From a virus: 20,556 bases of DNA. Positions 6,335-14,577 of this stretch are shown piece after piece. The stretch lies in IMG/VR virus record IMGVR_UViG_3300039412_000986, positions 1 to 20,556 of that record; one strand, written 5' to 3'. Below the pieces are notes generated by a model. The model saw only the letters and a program-made list of their open reading frames with translations, did no database searches and was not told the origin of the DNA. The stretch's first letter is position 1, and each line of letters begins with the position of its first letter. Made by a program: the position numbers and the translations under genes.

Positions 6335-6538
6335 ATGAACGAGAAACCGCCACCACCCAATGCCGAGGACCTGCCCGTCGGGACCTTGATCGTCACCCGG
6401 CACCAGCCCCGGACCCCCGTCCACGTCCTCGAAGTTATCCCCTATCCCGGCGCATCGGTGGGATTCCTGGTTCGGCACGATGGACCCGGTGTCCCCTGCC
6501 TGGACGGTGCGGACGTTCGCATCTGGAAGGCTAAATAA
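6335..6538 (+). CDS. Small hypothetical protein, 67 aa
   Basis: Starts MNEKPPPPNAEDLPVGTLIV directly after the preceding TGA and ends GADVRIWKAK at TAA. A second ATG at 6331 opens a competing frame, but that product is almost all Arg/Pro/Thr and looks like a shadow. The chosen frame has alternating hydrophobic residues (TLIVTRH, VHVLEVI, VGFLVRH) that suggest a small beta-barrel such as an SH3-like fold. Function unknown. The stop overlaps the next ATG (TAATG at 6536-6540). Confidence 0.65.
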   Translation: MNEKPPPPNAEDLPVGTLIVTRHQPRTPVHVLEVIPYPGASVGFLVRHDGPGVPCLDGADVRIWKAK

Positions 6539-6639
6539 TGGCTCCAAAAGAGTTCCTCATCAACGCCGGCCTGATCGCCTTGACCACACTCCTGGGTGGG
6601 AGCGCCCTTTGGGCGGTCTTCCGGTATTTTCGAGGCTGA
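6538..6639 (+). CDS. 33-residue single-span membrane peptide
   Basis: The ATG at 6538 overlaps the preceding stop codon, and the frame closes at TGA 6637-6639. It reads MAPKEFLINAGLIALTTLLG then GSALWAVFRYFRG: a short polar start, one hydrophobic span of about 20 residues and a basic tail (RYFR), as expected for an inner-membrane peptide with the C-terminus in the cytoplasm. Gene coupling on both sides (the next ATG is three bases after the stop) supports expression. Possible roles include a small lysis accessory or an exclusion peptide; nothing distinguishes them. Confidence 0.6.
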   Translation: MAPKEFLINAGLIALTTLLGGSALWAVFRYFRG

Positions 6640-6642
6640 ACC

Positions 6643-6846
6643 ATGAGCCACCACGACCGCACCATCTGCCCCCATGACCTTCCCCTCGAGGACTGCCCTT
6701 GGTGCGCGCCGGCCCGGGTGGTCCAGCAGGCCCCGCCGCACATCCTGGCCGACCTGGGGGCGGAGGAGGTCTCAGAGGAGCCCCGGGCTGGTCGGATTCT
6801 CCCGAACGGCCCCGCCGACACCGACCAGGAGCACGGGCATGTATGA
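6643..6846 (+). CDS. Small cysteine-motif protein, 67 aa
   Basis: Reads MSHHDRTICPHDLPLEDCPW-C..., with Cys9, His11, Cys18 and Cys21 arranged like a small zinc knuckle (CxH-x6-CxxC). The C-terminal part is acidic and proline-rich and looks disordered. The start follows the membrane-peptide stop by three bases. The last eight bases overlap the next gene. Not recognised as a named family; small CxxC phage proteins are often nucleic-acid or protein adaptors. Confidence 0.55.
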   Translation: MSHHDRTICPHDLPLEDCPWCAPARVVQQAPPHILADLGAEEVSEEPRAGRILPNGPADTDQEHGHV

Positions 6847-7063
6847 GGTCCTCCCCTTGTCCGGCACCAAGCTGGTGCTCCTGCCGCTGCCCCTGACGGA
6901 CGCCATGGGCTTCCCCACCTTCCCCCTCTCGGTGGATATCCCTCTCCGGGCCTATCCGGACCGCCCGGGCACCGCCGACCCGGTCGCCCTCCTCCACTGG
7001 ATCGCCGACATCGCGGAGCGGGATGGGGTGGAGACCATCGGGCTCGGAGGGATCCATGGCTGA
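6839..7063 (+). CDS. Small hypothetical protein, 74 aa
   Basis: The ATG at 6839 has AGGAG (6827-6831) upstream and overlaps the preceding gene by eight bases. The product (MYEVLPLSGTKLVLLPLPLT... to GVETIGLGGIHG) has a hydrophobic beta-rich N-terminal half and a helix (VALLHWIADIAERDG) near the end. The frame is open back to 6674 but no better start exists there. It overlaps the next gene's start by eight bases. No family recognised. Confidence 0.55.
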   Translation: MYEVLPLSGTKLVLLPLPLTDAMGFPTFPLSVDIPLRAYPDRPGTADPVALLHWIADIAERDGVETIGLGGIHG

Positions 7064-7520
7064 CGAGAACCCCCTCCTCTTCCGGTTCACAGTGACCGGC
7101 CCGGCCGTGATCGACGAGATTACCGCCTTCCTGGAAACCTACTGGGCGCAATCCTTGGAGAAGGATGAGCCGCTCACCGTGGAGATCGCCGCCTGGGACG
7201 CCCCCGCCTCCGACGAGGCCATCAAGTTCTACTTCGCCGCGGTGGTGCGGCAGATCGCCGAGCAAGCCTGGGTCCCAAACGATGCAGGAATTCGCCGCCA
7301 ATACGCCGTCAAAGAATGGCATGAAACTCTTAAAGATATGTTCGGCCTGCGACGGGATCGGCCCTTTGGCCCAAGCGTCCCCATCTCCATTCTCGAATAT
7401 AAGCGTAAGGAACTCACCAAATACATCCGCGAATGCGAATCCTGGGCCGCCGGCCCGCCGCTCAACATCCGCTTCATCGACAGATCGGAACCCCCCCCAT
7501 GGCTAGGCCACAAGCACTGA
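7056..7520 (+). CDS. NinB/YbcN-like putative recombination protein
   Basis: The 154-residue product starts MADENPLLFRFTVTGPAVID at an ATG behind CGGAGGG. It has the layout of lambda NinB-type proteins: a short beta-rich start, then SDEAIKFYFAAVVRQIAEQA, a conserved-looking WHETLKDMFG block near the middle, and a C-terminal helix region (LEYKRKELTKYIRECESWAA). NinB binds single-stranded DNA and takes part in phage recombination. Similarity is judged by eye and is moderate. It sits between replication and packaging modules, a usual place for nin-type genes. It overlaps the methyltransferase gene by 22 bases. Confidence 0.5.
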   Translation: MADENPLLFRFTVTGPAVIDEITAFLETYWAQSLEKDEPLTVEIAAWDAPASDEAIKFYFAAVVRQIAEQAWVPNDAGIRRQYAVKEWHETLKDMFGLRRDRPFGPSVPISILEYKRKELTKYIRECESWAAGPPLNIRFIDRSEPPPWLGHKH

Positions 7521-8851
7521 TCCCCCCGCCCCTCCCGGCGGATGACCTGAAGACCCTAATGGCGGTCGGCTCCCCCGGCAAGCTCCGCCTGTCCAAGCTG
7601 GTCCCGTGGGACGAGAACCCCCGCGACCACGATCCGGCCCAGGTGGAAATGCTGGCCGCCTCCATCCGGACCCACGGCATGGTCCGGCCCATCATGGTCC
7701 AGGCCAAGACCAACCGGATCGTCGCCGGGCACGGGACCCGGCTGGCCCTCATGCTCATCGCCGGGGGTGCCGACCCCGAGGTCCCGGTGGTGGTTTGCAA
7801 GCTCACGGACGCCCAAGCCCGGTCCTACGCCGTGGCCGACAACCGGCTCTCGGACCTCTCCACCTGGAACCCGGCCCTGCTCCGGGACTCCCTCACCGCC
7901 CTTAACGATGGGGCATTCGACTTCGCTTCCATCGGCTTCGACCAGTCCTCCTTGGCCGCCATCTTCAACACCGCCCCCCCCGAGTCCGGGATCCTGCCCG
8001 GCCGGGACCCTGACGATGCCCCACCCCTCCCCCCCGTCCCCCAGGCCCGGCTCGGGGACCTCTACCTCATCGGCCGCCACCGGCTGGTCTGTGGGGACTC
8101 CACCTCCAAGGATGACGTCTCTCTCCTCATGGCCGGGGTCAAGGCGGACTGCCTGCTGACCGATCCCCCCTACGGCGTGGCCTACAAATCGGATTCCAAG
8201 TCCCTCAAGGCCGGGGGCAAAGCCTCCATCAAGAACGACAACCTGGACCCCGAGGTCCTCCAGGACTTCCTGGCCCAAGCCTTCCACGCCGCGGCCTCCG
8301 CCCTCGCCCCCCACGCCGGGTGCTACATCTTCTACCCTTCCCGCTACCACCGGGAATTTGAGAACGCCCTGAACCTGTCCGGGTTCGAGGTCCGGGCCCA
8401 GATCATCTGGGCGAAGACCCAGGCCAGTTTCGGCTTTGCCCAATACAAGTGGAAACACGAACCCATCCTGTTCGCCGCCCGGCCTGACGCCATCCCCCTG
8501 ATCTTCGTCCCTGCCCATGAAGCCGCCTTCTACGCCTTCAAGGCCGGGCAGTCCGTCGCTTGGGAAGGGGACCGCTCCCAGACCACCGTCTGGACCTGCG
8601 GCCGGGACCACGGCTACGTCCACCCCACCCAGAAGCCGGTCGAACTCCTGGCCCGCGCCATCCGAAACAGCACCAAGCCGCGCGGCATTGTCCTCGACCT
8701 TTTCGGTGGAAGTGGTTCCACCCTCATGGCTTGCGAAGTCCACGGCCGGACCGCCTACCTCATGGAACTCGCCCCGGCCTTCGTGGACGTCATCGTGCTC
8801 CGCTGGGAGCAGGCCACCGGCAAGCAAGCTATCCTGGTGCGAGGGAAGTGA
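7499..8851 (+). CDS. ParB-like domain / DNA methyltransferase fusion
   Basis: This 450-residue protein has two parts. Residues about 25-130 match the ParB/Srx-like N-terminal domain found on phage methylases (LVPWDENPRDHD, SIRTHGMVRPIMVQ, IVAGHGTRLALM, VADNRLSDLS). The rest is an amino-methyltransferase with DPPY at 222-225 and the SAM-binding FGGSGS at 402-407. This motif order is that of the beta group. DPPY favours N6-adenine methylation, but N4-cytosine is not excluded. TARGET sequence unknown. Such enzymes commonly protect phage DNA from host restriction; no partner endonuclease is visible, so it is an orphan. The ATG at 7499 follows eight C residues, with only a weak ribosome site; coupling to the overlapping upstream gene is likely. 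Confidence 0.85.
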   Translation: MARPQALIPPPLPADDLKTLMAVGSPGKLRLSKLVPWDENPRDHDPAQVEMLAASIRTHGMVRPIMVQAKTNRIVAGHGTRLALMLIAGGADPEVPVVVCKLTDAQARSYAVADNRLSDLSTWNPALLRDSLTALNDGAFDFASIGFDQSSLAAIFNTAPPESGILPGRDPDDAPPLPPVPQARLGDLYLIGRHRLVCGDSTSKDDVSLLMAGVKADCLLTDPPYGVAYKSDSKSLKAGGKASIKNDNLDPEVLQDFLAQAFHAAASALAPHAGCYIFYPSRYHREFENALNLSGFEVRAQIIWAKTQASFGFAQYKWKHEPILFAARPDAIPLIFVPAHEAAFYAFKAGQSVAWEGDRSQTTVWTCGRDHGYVHPTQKPVELLARAIRNSTKPRGIVLDLFGGSGSTLMACEVHGRTAYLMELAPAFVDVIVLRWEQATGKQAILVRGK

Positions 8852-8854
8852 TCC

Positions 8855-9568
8855 ATGCCGCGCAAGCAAGCTGCACCTCTGCCCCCAGCTTCGGTTCCGA
8901 AGCAGAAGAAGGGGAGACCGCCTATTTGTCAGTGGGAGGTCCTTGAAAAGCTGTATATATACGGTGAGAAACCAGAAGGGGCGGCGGAAACCAGTATGCC
9001 GACCTTCTCATCCCTGGCCGTTCTCGCTACGCGGTTTAATGTCCCTCTAACAGCAGTATCCAAATACGCCCAGCGACATGACTGGGCCGACCTCCGGGCC
9101 AAGGCGCGCACCGGTATCGTGGATGCGACCCATGCCGCCATGGTCCGGCAGGCCACCGAGAACTACCTCCCCCTCCGAACAAGTGCTGTGGCCCTGGTGG
9201 GGCAAGCCTTCACAGAGGCCCAGGCCGCCCTCAAGGGCAGCGACGTCACCAAGGCGGAGACCACCACTCGGGTCATGGACACGGTGGACCGCGGCCTCAA
9301 GAATCTGGATCGGGCCTTGGGCATCGCCTCCCCGCCGGCAATCGCCCTGCAACAAAACAACCTTTTCGTGCAACAAACCCGCCCTGGGGAGGAACCACCG
9401 CCCCCTTCCCAGTCCCAGACTCTGATCGATCCGTCCCTCAGCGGGAGCATCTGGAGCCTGATCCTTCGGGCCCGGGAGTCGGCCAACGCCTCCAGCGACG
9501 GTTTCATCCGCAGCCTGGAGGAGGAGTCCACCCTGCCCCCTCACCTCTCCTCCGTGCCCCGTGGCTGA
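8855..9568 (+). CDS. Terminase small subunit (putative)
   Basis: The 237-residue product starts MPRKQAAPLPPASVPKQKKG, a basic arm. A likely helix-turn-helix follows near 50-75 (FSSLAVLATRFNVPLTAVSK-YAQRHDW), typical of small terminases that recognise packaging sites. A long helical stretch suited to oligomerisation comes next (about 90-155). The C-terminal part is Gln/Pro-rich, then helical. It sits directly before the large terminase and overlaps it by eight bases. GAGGGAAG precedes the ATG at 8855. Family assignment rests on helix-turn-helix pattern and position. Confidence 0.7.
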   Translation: MPRKQAAPLPPASVPKQKKGRPPICQWEVLEKLYIYGEKPEGAAETSMPTFSSLAVLATRFNVPLTAVSKYAQRHDWADLRAKARTGIVDATHAAMVRQATENYLPLRTSAVALVGQAFTEAQAALKGSDVTKAETTTRVMDTVDRGLKNLDRALGIASPPAIALQQNNLFVQQTRPGEEPPPPSQSQTLIDPSLSGSIWSLILRARESANASSDGFIRSLEEESTLPPHLSSVPRG

Positions 9569-11612
9569 CAAGTCCGATCTTCTCTTGGCCATGGAGGCCA
9601 AGCAGCTATCCAAGCTGAGCAAGCTGCCGCCGGACCCGGTGAAGGCCCAGGAGGCGATCGCCACCCTGGCGGACTACTTCTCCGCAGCTTGGCTGAAGAT
9701 TTCCCTGAAGGAAGCCGGGGGCGGGCTGGCCCCGTTCGTCTACAACCCGATCCAGATGGACCACCTCGTCGGGCTCCGGAGGCTCTACCGCCGCCGGCCG
9801 GAGATCGACCTCTTCCGGGGGATCCGGGACCTGATCCTGAAGCCGCGCCGGCTCGGATTCTCCACCTACATCGCCAGCCTCTACTTCCTGGATGGGCTGC
9901 TAAACCCTGGGACCAACACGGTTGTGATGGCCCACACGGAGGATGTGGTCAAGGAGCTATTCGATATTTATCGAATCTTCTACGAGACCTTGCCCAAGGA
10001 TGTCCGGGAGCGCTGTCCCACCCGGCGCATGTCCACCTCGGAAATGGAGATCAATTTCTACGACGAGAACGGTTCCCTCGATCTGACCACCCGGCCGCCC
10101 TCCACCTTCTCGGTCGGCACCGCCGGGGGTAAGGACAAGCGCGGGCTGACCCCGCACAACATCCACCTGTCTGAGGCGGCCTTCTACGAGAAGTGGGCGG
10201 AGGTGAACAAGTCCCTGGTCCAGGCCCTGGACGTCCGGGGGAACGCCTTCCTGGAGTCCACCGCGCGCGGTTTCAACCATTACAAGGATCTGGTGGACGC
10301 GGCGATCGAAGGCAAGTCCATGTATCGGTTGGTTTTCTTCCCATGGTTCGCCTTCCCTGAATACCGCATGCCGGCGGATCCGGGGCAGGCGGCGGAGATC
10401 TCCCGGACCCTGTCCTCGGAGGAGCGGGTCCTGGTGGAGCGTGGCGTGGGCATGGACCAATTGGCCTGGAGGCGGTGGAAGCTGACAGGCATGGACCTCA
10501 CCGACTTCCACCAGGAGTTCCCGAGCTCCGTCCTGGAAGCCTTTGTTTCCACCGGCCGGCCCGCCTTCAACCTGGAAATCGTCGTCCAGAACTGGGAGAA
10601 GGCCCGCAAGGCGGCCGGGAACTGGGCCAAGCGGGACGAATGCACCACCATCTTTGCCGCCCCCGACCCGGCCGGGACCTACGTGCTCTCTGCGGACCCG
10701 GCGGAGGGGCTGGACCGGGGCGAGGGTGACAGCCGGAACGAGGTGGGCGGGCTGGACTATTCCTCTGCATCGGTCCGGGACGCCGCCACCCTCCGGGTCA
10801 TGGCGGTGATCCATGGGCGGCTTGGGGAAGCCGACTTCGCCGGCCGGATCGGCAACCTCGGGTACGAATACAACACCGCCTTGATCGTGGTGGAGCGGAA
10901 TAACCACGGTGGAACCGTGCTTTACGCTCTCGAACAGGCCATGTATCCGAACCTCTACCGGCACCAGGAGTATGACGCCGCCGGCCAGCCCTTCCACAAG
11001 TTGGGGTTCCCGATGAACGTCCAGACCCGGCCGCTGGTGGTGGACTGCATCCGGGAAGTGGTCAAGCGCGGGGCTCACCCTGACCCCGATCCAAACTTCT
11101 GGAAGGAGGCCAGCTTCTTCGTTTCCAACGTCCTCGGCAAGTATGAAGCTCAGTCCGGCCGGCACGATGACCGGGTCATGGACCGGGCGATCGGGACTTA
11201 CGTCTGCACCCTCGGGGCGAAAGCCTGGGGCGCGGACGGGCTGCTCCGCCATGCCGACGCCGCTGGCCTGCCGCTGCCTCCAGATGCTGTAGGAAGCCCC
11301 CAGCCGCGTCAAGCGGTGCCCCCGCCCCCAGAACCCGTCCAAAGGGCTTCCACCGCCCTGGAGCTTGCCCCAGGCTTCGCACACCCCCTCTTCCAGAACC
11401 TCGCGGCACTGCGGGAGCAGGAGAACGGGCCCGAGACCTCCCGATGTGCGAATTGCCAATATTGTCCCGTCAAGGTCGGGCCCACCGTCTGCGGGGCCCA
11501 TGGGTTCAAGATCGATGCCTCTATGTCGGGCTGTGAAACCTGGGAGCCTCGCCTCTCGGATACAATGGATCAGCCGAAGGTCACCACGGACATCTGGGGG
11601 AGCGGGTCATGA
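9561..11612 (+). CDS. Terminase large subunit, with cysteine-rich tail
   Basis: The 683-residue product opens at GTG 9561 (MADKSDLLLAMEAKQLSKL). The motor domain has a P-loop-like LKPRRLGFST (93-102) and a Walker-B-like NIHLSEAAF (from 200) in which Ser204 occupies the usual Asp before Glu205. The RNase-H-like nuclease has candidate metal ligands Asp379 (SADPAEG), Glu445 (VVERNNHG) and Asp536/537 (HDDR). It cuts concatemers and pumps DNA into the prohead. Beyond the nuclease is a Pro-rich linker, then an unusual segment with SRCANCQYCPVKVGPTVCG and a later SGCETWEP, probably zinc-binding. The stop overlaps the portal ATG (ATGA at 11609). Confidence 0.88.
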   Translation: MADKSDLLLAMEAKQLSKLSKLPPDPVKAQEAIATLADYFSAAWLKISLKEAGGGLAPFVYNPIQMDHLVGLRRLYRRRPEIDLFRGIRDLILKPRRLGFSTYIASLYFLDGLLNPGTNTVVMAHTEDVVKELFDIYRIFYETLPKDVRERCPTRRMSTSEMEINFYDENGSLDLTTRPPSTFSVGTAGGKDKRGLTPHNIHLSEAAFYEKWAEVNKSLVQALDVRGNAFLESTARGFNHYKDLVDAAIEGKSMYRLVFFPWFAFPEYRMPADPGQAAEISRTLSSEERVLVERGVGMDQLAWRRWKLTGMDLTDFHQEFPSSVLEAFVSTGRPAFNLEIVVQNWEKARKAAGNWAKRDECTTIFAAPDPAGTYVLSADPAEGLDRGEGDSRNEVGGLDYSSASVRDAATLRVMAVIHGRLGEADFAGRIGNLGYEYNTALIVVERNNHGGTVLYALEQAMYPNLYRHQEYDAAGQPFHKLGFPMNVQTRPLVVDCIREVVKRGAHPDPDPNFWKEASFFVSNVLGKYEAQSGRHDDRVMDRAIGTYVCTLGAKAWGADGLLRHADAAGLPLPPDAVGSPQPRQAVPPPPEPVQRASTALELAPGFAHPLFQNLAALREQENGPETSRCANCQYCPVKVGPTVCGAHGFKIDASMSGCETWEPRLSDTMDQPKVTTDIWGSGS

Positions 11613-13540
11613 ACGAGCCAGGAAACGGTGGATCTGCTGAATTTCGCCCAATCTTCTCCAAATCGGACGATATGGGGGCACAGGAGGCCGTCGTGGCCTA
11701 CGACCCGGGCGCTCCGGCCGGGGAGGTCGTGGACGCGACGGACAAACTCTCCCGGATGTATTCCGGGGCCATGGGGGCGGTGGACCCAGTGCTCTACGGG
11801 GAAATGGCCGGCTATGCCACGGTCAACCGGATCGAGCACCGGGCGGAGGACATCATCGCCAAGGCCATCAGTTTCCGGGACGATCCGGAAGGCTGGCGGA
11901 AGGACCCGGACCGAATCACGCCGGAGGGGAAGGCCCAGACCACCAGCTGGGGCTCTGACTTCGGCCGCGGCTACTTCAAATGGCTGCCCAAGCGGGGCGT
12001 CCAGCTGCCCATCCTCCGGGCTTTCGCCCGCCGCCTGGAGGTGGCCCAGGCGATCATCCGGACCCGGAAGCGGCAGGTTGACCGGTTCAGCCGCCGGGCC
12101 CAAACCGCGGACGATATCGGCTGGAGGTTGGCGATGGACGACGAGGAGGCCACCGCCGGCACGGAAATGAAGGCCAAGATCAAATGGATGTCCCGCCTGC
12201 TGGAGTGTGGTGGCCGGGAATTCAACGCGATCAAGCGGCGGGAGCTCAAGCGTCAAGGCATGACCCAATTCCTCCGCCACTTGATCGAGGACGGGCTGGT
12301 CCTGGATCAGGCCGCGGTGGAGCTCATCGGCCTGGACGGGGCGGAAGGGCTGGACTCCTGGTTCGTCCGTCCCAGCGACACCTTCGCCCTGGCCTCCCCC
12401 CACTACGCCCAGACTTTGGACGATGGCCGCCCCATCTATGCTTTCCAAATCCTGAACGGGAAGGCAGAGATCCCCTTCGGCTTCGATGAACTGGCCCTGT
12501 TCACCCGGAACGCCTCCACCTGGGCGGAGGAGAACGGCTATGGCTACTCGGAATTCGAGCAGTCCTTGGAAACCTTGAACAACGTCCTCCAGGCGCTCAC
12601 CTTCACCAAACAGGGCCTGTCCGAGAATTCGGTTCCGCGCGGGATCCTACTGGCCTACGGGAATTTCGACGTCAAGACCCAGAACCAATTCCAGGCCGCT
12701 TGGCAGGCCAAGGTCAGGGGCATCCAGAATTCCTTCGGCACCCCGATTCTTTTCTCCCGTGGGCAGCAGGGTGCGGTGCAGTATCTCCAGACTGGCCAAC
12801 CTTTTGATGAGATGGCATTTAGCAAATGGATCAGCCTGAACATGGTCATCATGGGGGCCATCTTCGGGGTGGCGGCGGAGGAGGTCGGCTTCGAGTCCTT
12901 CAGCGCCTCCGGGAAGAGCAGCCTGTCTGGGGATGACACGGGCGAAAAGCTGGCCGCGGCCAAGGACAAAGGGCTCAACCCCTTGCTCAAGGACGTTGCC
13001 TCGTTCATGAACGACGAGATCGTGGACCGCTGCGTCCCCGAGCTCCACCTGGAATTCTGCGGCTTGGACGTGGAGCAGACCAAGGAGCGGTGGCAGGAGA
13101 AGATGAAGCATTCCACGATTAACGAGGTCCGGGCACAGTTCGATATGCCGCCCCATCCTATCGACTGGTTCGGGGACCTGCCGGCCGACCCGGGCGAAAT
13201 GACCGCCCACTTCCAGCGGGTCCAGCAGGCCCAGACGCTCGGTGAGGTTCGGTTCGACATGCATCTTCCGGAGTATCCCAGCCCCATGCTCGACGCCGCG
13301 CCCCTCAATCCCAGCTTCGGAGCCCTCTACCAGCAAGTCCTCATGGTCCCGCCGGAGGGATCAGAGGCGGGGGAAGGTGGCTCTGGCGACGCGTCAGAGC
13401 CAGGGGAGGGCGGTCCGGAAGGTGCTTCTGAGCCGGGGCAGCCTTCCATCCTGGCCCAGAAGCTCCAGGATCTCGGGGAAGGGCGCACCCCCTACCAACC
13501 CATGGAATTCGAGAAACAGCCGGCTGAAGCCCAGGAGTGA
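11609..13540 (+). CDS. Portal protein
   Basis: The 643-residue product follows the large terminase with an ATGA overlap and precedes a MuF-type head protein, the usual place of a portal gene. The sequence has a variable N-terminus and a long mixed alpha/beta core with LPILRAFARRLEVAQAIIRT, RPSDTFALASPHYAQTLDDG, PIYAFQILNGK and LETLNNVLQALTFTKQGLSE. A stem-like hydrophobic stretch follows (ISLNMVIMGAIFGVAAEEVG). Near 585-612 is a Gly/Glu/Ser/Pro-rich acidic low-complexity segment, then a short helical tail. Portals form the dodecameric gate for DNA entry and the tail attachment point. Assigned by context, size and overall pattern. Confidence 0.8.
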   Translation: MNEPGNGGSAEFRPIFSKSDDMGAQEAVVAYDPGAPAGEVVDATDKLSRMYSGAMGAVDPVLYGEMAGYATVNRIEHRAEDIIAKAISFRDDPEGWRKDPDRITPEGKAQTTSWGSDFGRGYFKWLPKRGVQLPILRAFARRLEVAQAIIRTRKRQVDRFSRRAQTADDIGWRLAMDDEEATAGTEMKAKIKWMSRLLECGGREFNAIKRRELKRQGMTQFLRHLIEDGLVLDQAAVELIGLDGAEGLDSWFVRPSDTFALASPHYAQTLDDGRPIYAFQILNGKAEIPFGFDELALFTRNASTWAEENGYGYSEFEQSLETLNNVLQALTFTKQGLSENSVPRGILLAYGNFDVKTQNQFQAAWQAKVRGIQNSFGTPILFSRGQQGAVQYLQTGQPFDEMAFSKWISLNMVIMGAIFGVAAEEVGFESFSASGKSSLSGDDTGEKLAAAKDKGLNPLLKDVASFMNDEIVDRCVPELHLEFCGLDVEQTKERWQEKMKHSTINEVRAQFDMPPHPIDWFGDLPADPGEMTAHFQRVQQAQTLGEVRFDMHLPEYPSPMLDAAPLNPSFGALYQQVLMVPPEGSEAGEGGSGDASEPGEGGPEGASEPGQPSILAQKLQDLGEGRTPYQPMEFEKQPAEAQE

Positions 13541-13542
13541 CC

Positions 13543-14577
13543 ATGAAGGGCACCCGGAAGCCGGCCCAGGCCCTGCATGGCCACGAGGTTGAACGAGCCA
13601 TGTGGGGGCCCAATCCGGACCCGCTCCGGGGGTTCGTGGAGGATGGGCTCTGGTTCCTCGGGGCCGGCTTTCTCAATCGGTTCGCCTCCGCGGTGTTGGG
13701 TCAGGCCACCACGGTTGTGGCCAAGGCGGAGGGGCCCGCCAAACCCCCGGGCTGGGGCGAGATCATGCACCTGTTCGAAGCCGGCGGGCCGCCCGGGGCG
13801 CAGATGGCCAGCTGGGGCAGCCTGATCGACGGCTTCACCCAGGCCATCCTGCCGACCAACACCGCCCTCCAGCAGGCCCAGGTTTGGGCTCTCCGGACCG
13901 CCCTGTTAACCCAGATCCAGGAGCGGGTGAAGGCGATCACCACCCCCTGGGCCTGGGACCGCTACTTCCAGATCATGCCGCCGGCCCAGAAGCACATCGC
14001 CGCCTGGACGGCCCAGCGGGGCGCGCAGTTCGTGACCAAGATGACCAGCGCCGCTCGCCAGAAGACCCTGGATGTCCTGGTGGACGCGGAGCTCGCACAC
14101 GAGGGGCCCCGCTACATCCAGACCATGCTCATGGAGCGGCTTGGTGAGTTAAACCGTGACTGGAGAAGGATTGCGATCACCGAGACGGCCATGGCCATCT
14201 CCAACGGACAGCTTGCCTCGGTGGCGGACGAGGGGGGCTGGGAGGCGGTCTGGATCGGCGCGCCCACCGCCTGCCCGTTCTGCCGGAAGATGTTCGGCCG
14301 GGTGTTCGAAGTGGTGGCCAAGCCCAAGATCGGCATGGATCCTGAGAAGTTCATCTGGCCCGGGAAGCACAACGTCGGGCGCTCCGCCCACCTCTACCGG
14401 AAGGATGGCACCAAGCGGACTGCGGCCGAGCTCTGGTGGCCCTGTATCCCGGCCCACCCAAATTGTGCCTGTTTATGGTCACTTCGCAGGAAAATCACGA
14501 ATTTGGCAGGGAAACGCGCAGAAGCCATTCTTGCCGGTCTTCGCAAGGAAAGATACGAGCGTTATTCAAAGGTATAG
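13543..14577 (+). CDS. MuF/SPP1 gp7-type head morphogenesis protein with replaced 3' end
   Basis: The 344-residue product begins at ATG 13543, behind CAGGAG that overlaps the portal stop; GTG 13537 is an alternative. The first two-thirds are helical (portal-binding in this family). The C-terminal MuF-like domain runs from about 210: ITETAMAISNGQ, WIGAPTACPFCRKMFGR and the family's hallmark PAHPNCAC. Such proteins are minor head components made with the portal. From about 14460 to the stop, codons turn AT-rich (TTA, TCA, AAA, GAA, GTA) unlike the rest. The last 21 residues have a near twin at 15154-15216. The terminal 16 bp overlap the convergent HNH gene. The 3' end therefore appears to have been swapped by the inserted element. 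Confidence 0.8.
   Translation: MKGTRKPAQALHGHEVERAMWGPNPDPLRGFVEDGLWFLGAGFLNRFASAVLGQATTVVAKAEGPAKPPGWGEIMHLFEAGGPPGAQMASWGSLIDGFTQAILPTNTALQQAQVWALRTALLTQIQERVKAITTPWAWDRYFQIMPPAQKHIAAWTAQRGAQFVTKMTSAARQKTLDVLVDAELAHEGPRYIQTMLMERLGELNRDWRRIAITETAMAISNGQLASVADEGGWEAVWIGAPTACPFCRKMFGRVFEVVAKPKIGMDPEKFIWPGKHNVGRSAHLYRKDGTKRTAAELWWPCIPAHPNCACLWSLRRKITNLAGKRAEAILAGLRKERYERYSKV

Noticed and set aside
6331-6534. Alternative ATG frame beginning MNERETATTQ
   Set aside because: Almost entirely Arg/Pro/Thr; the frame from 6335 has better composition and couples by stop/start overlap to the next gene.
7556-8869. Long minus-strand open frame opposite the methyltransferase gene
   Set aside because: Its product is Gly/Val/Glu-rich without motifs and mirrors the GC-rich codon pattern of the plus-strand gene, which has clear DPPY and FGGSG motifs.
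9957-11501. Long minus-strand open frame opposite the large terminase
   Set aside because: Low-complexity Gly/Val/Pro product with no ribosome site; a GC-driven shadow of a well-supported gene.
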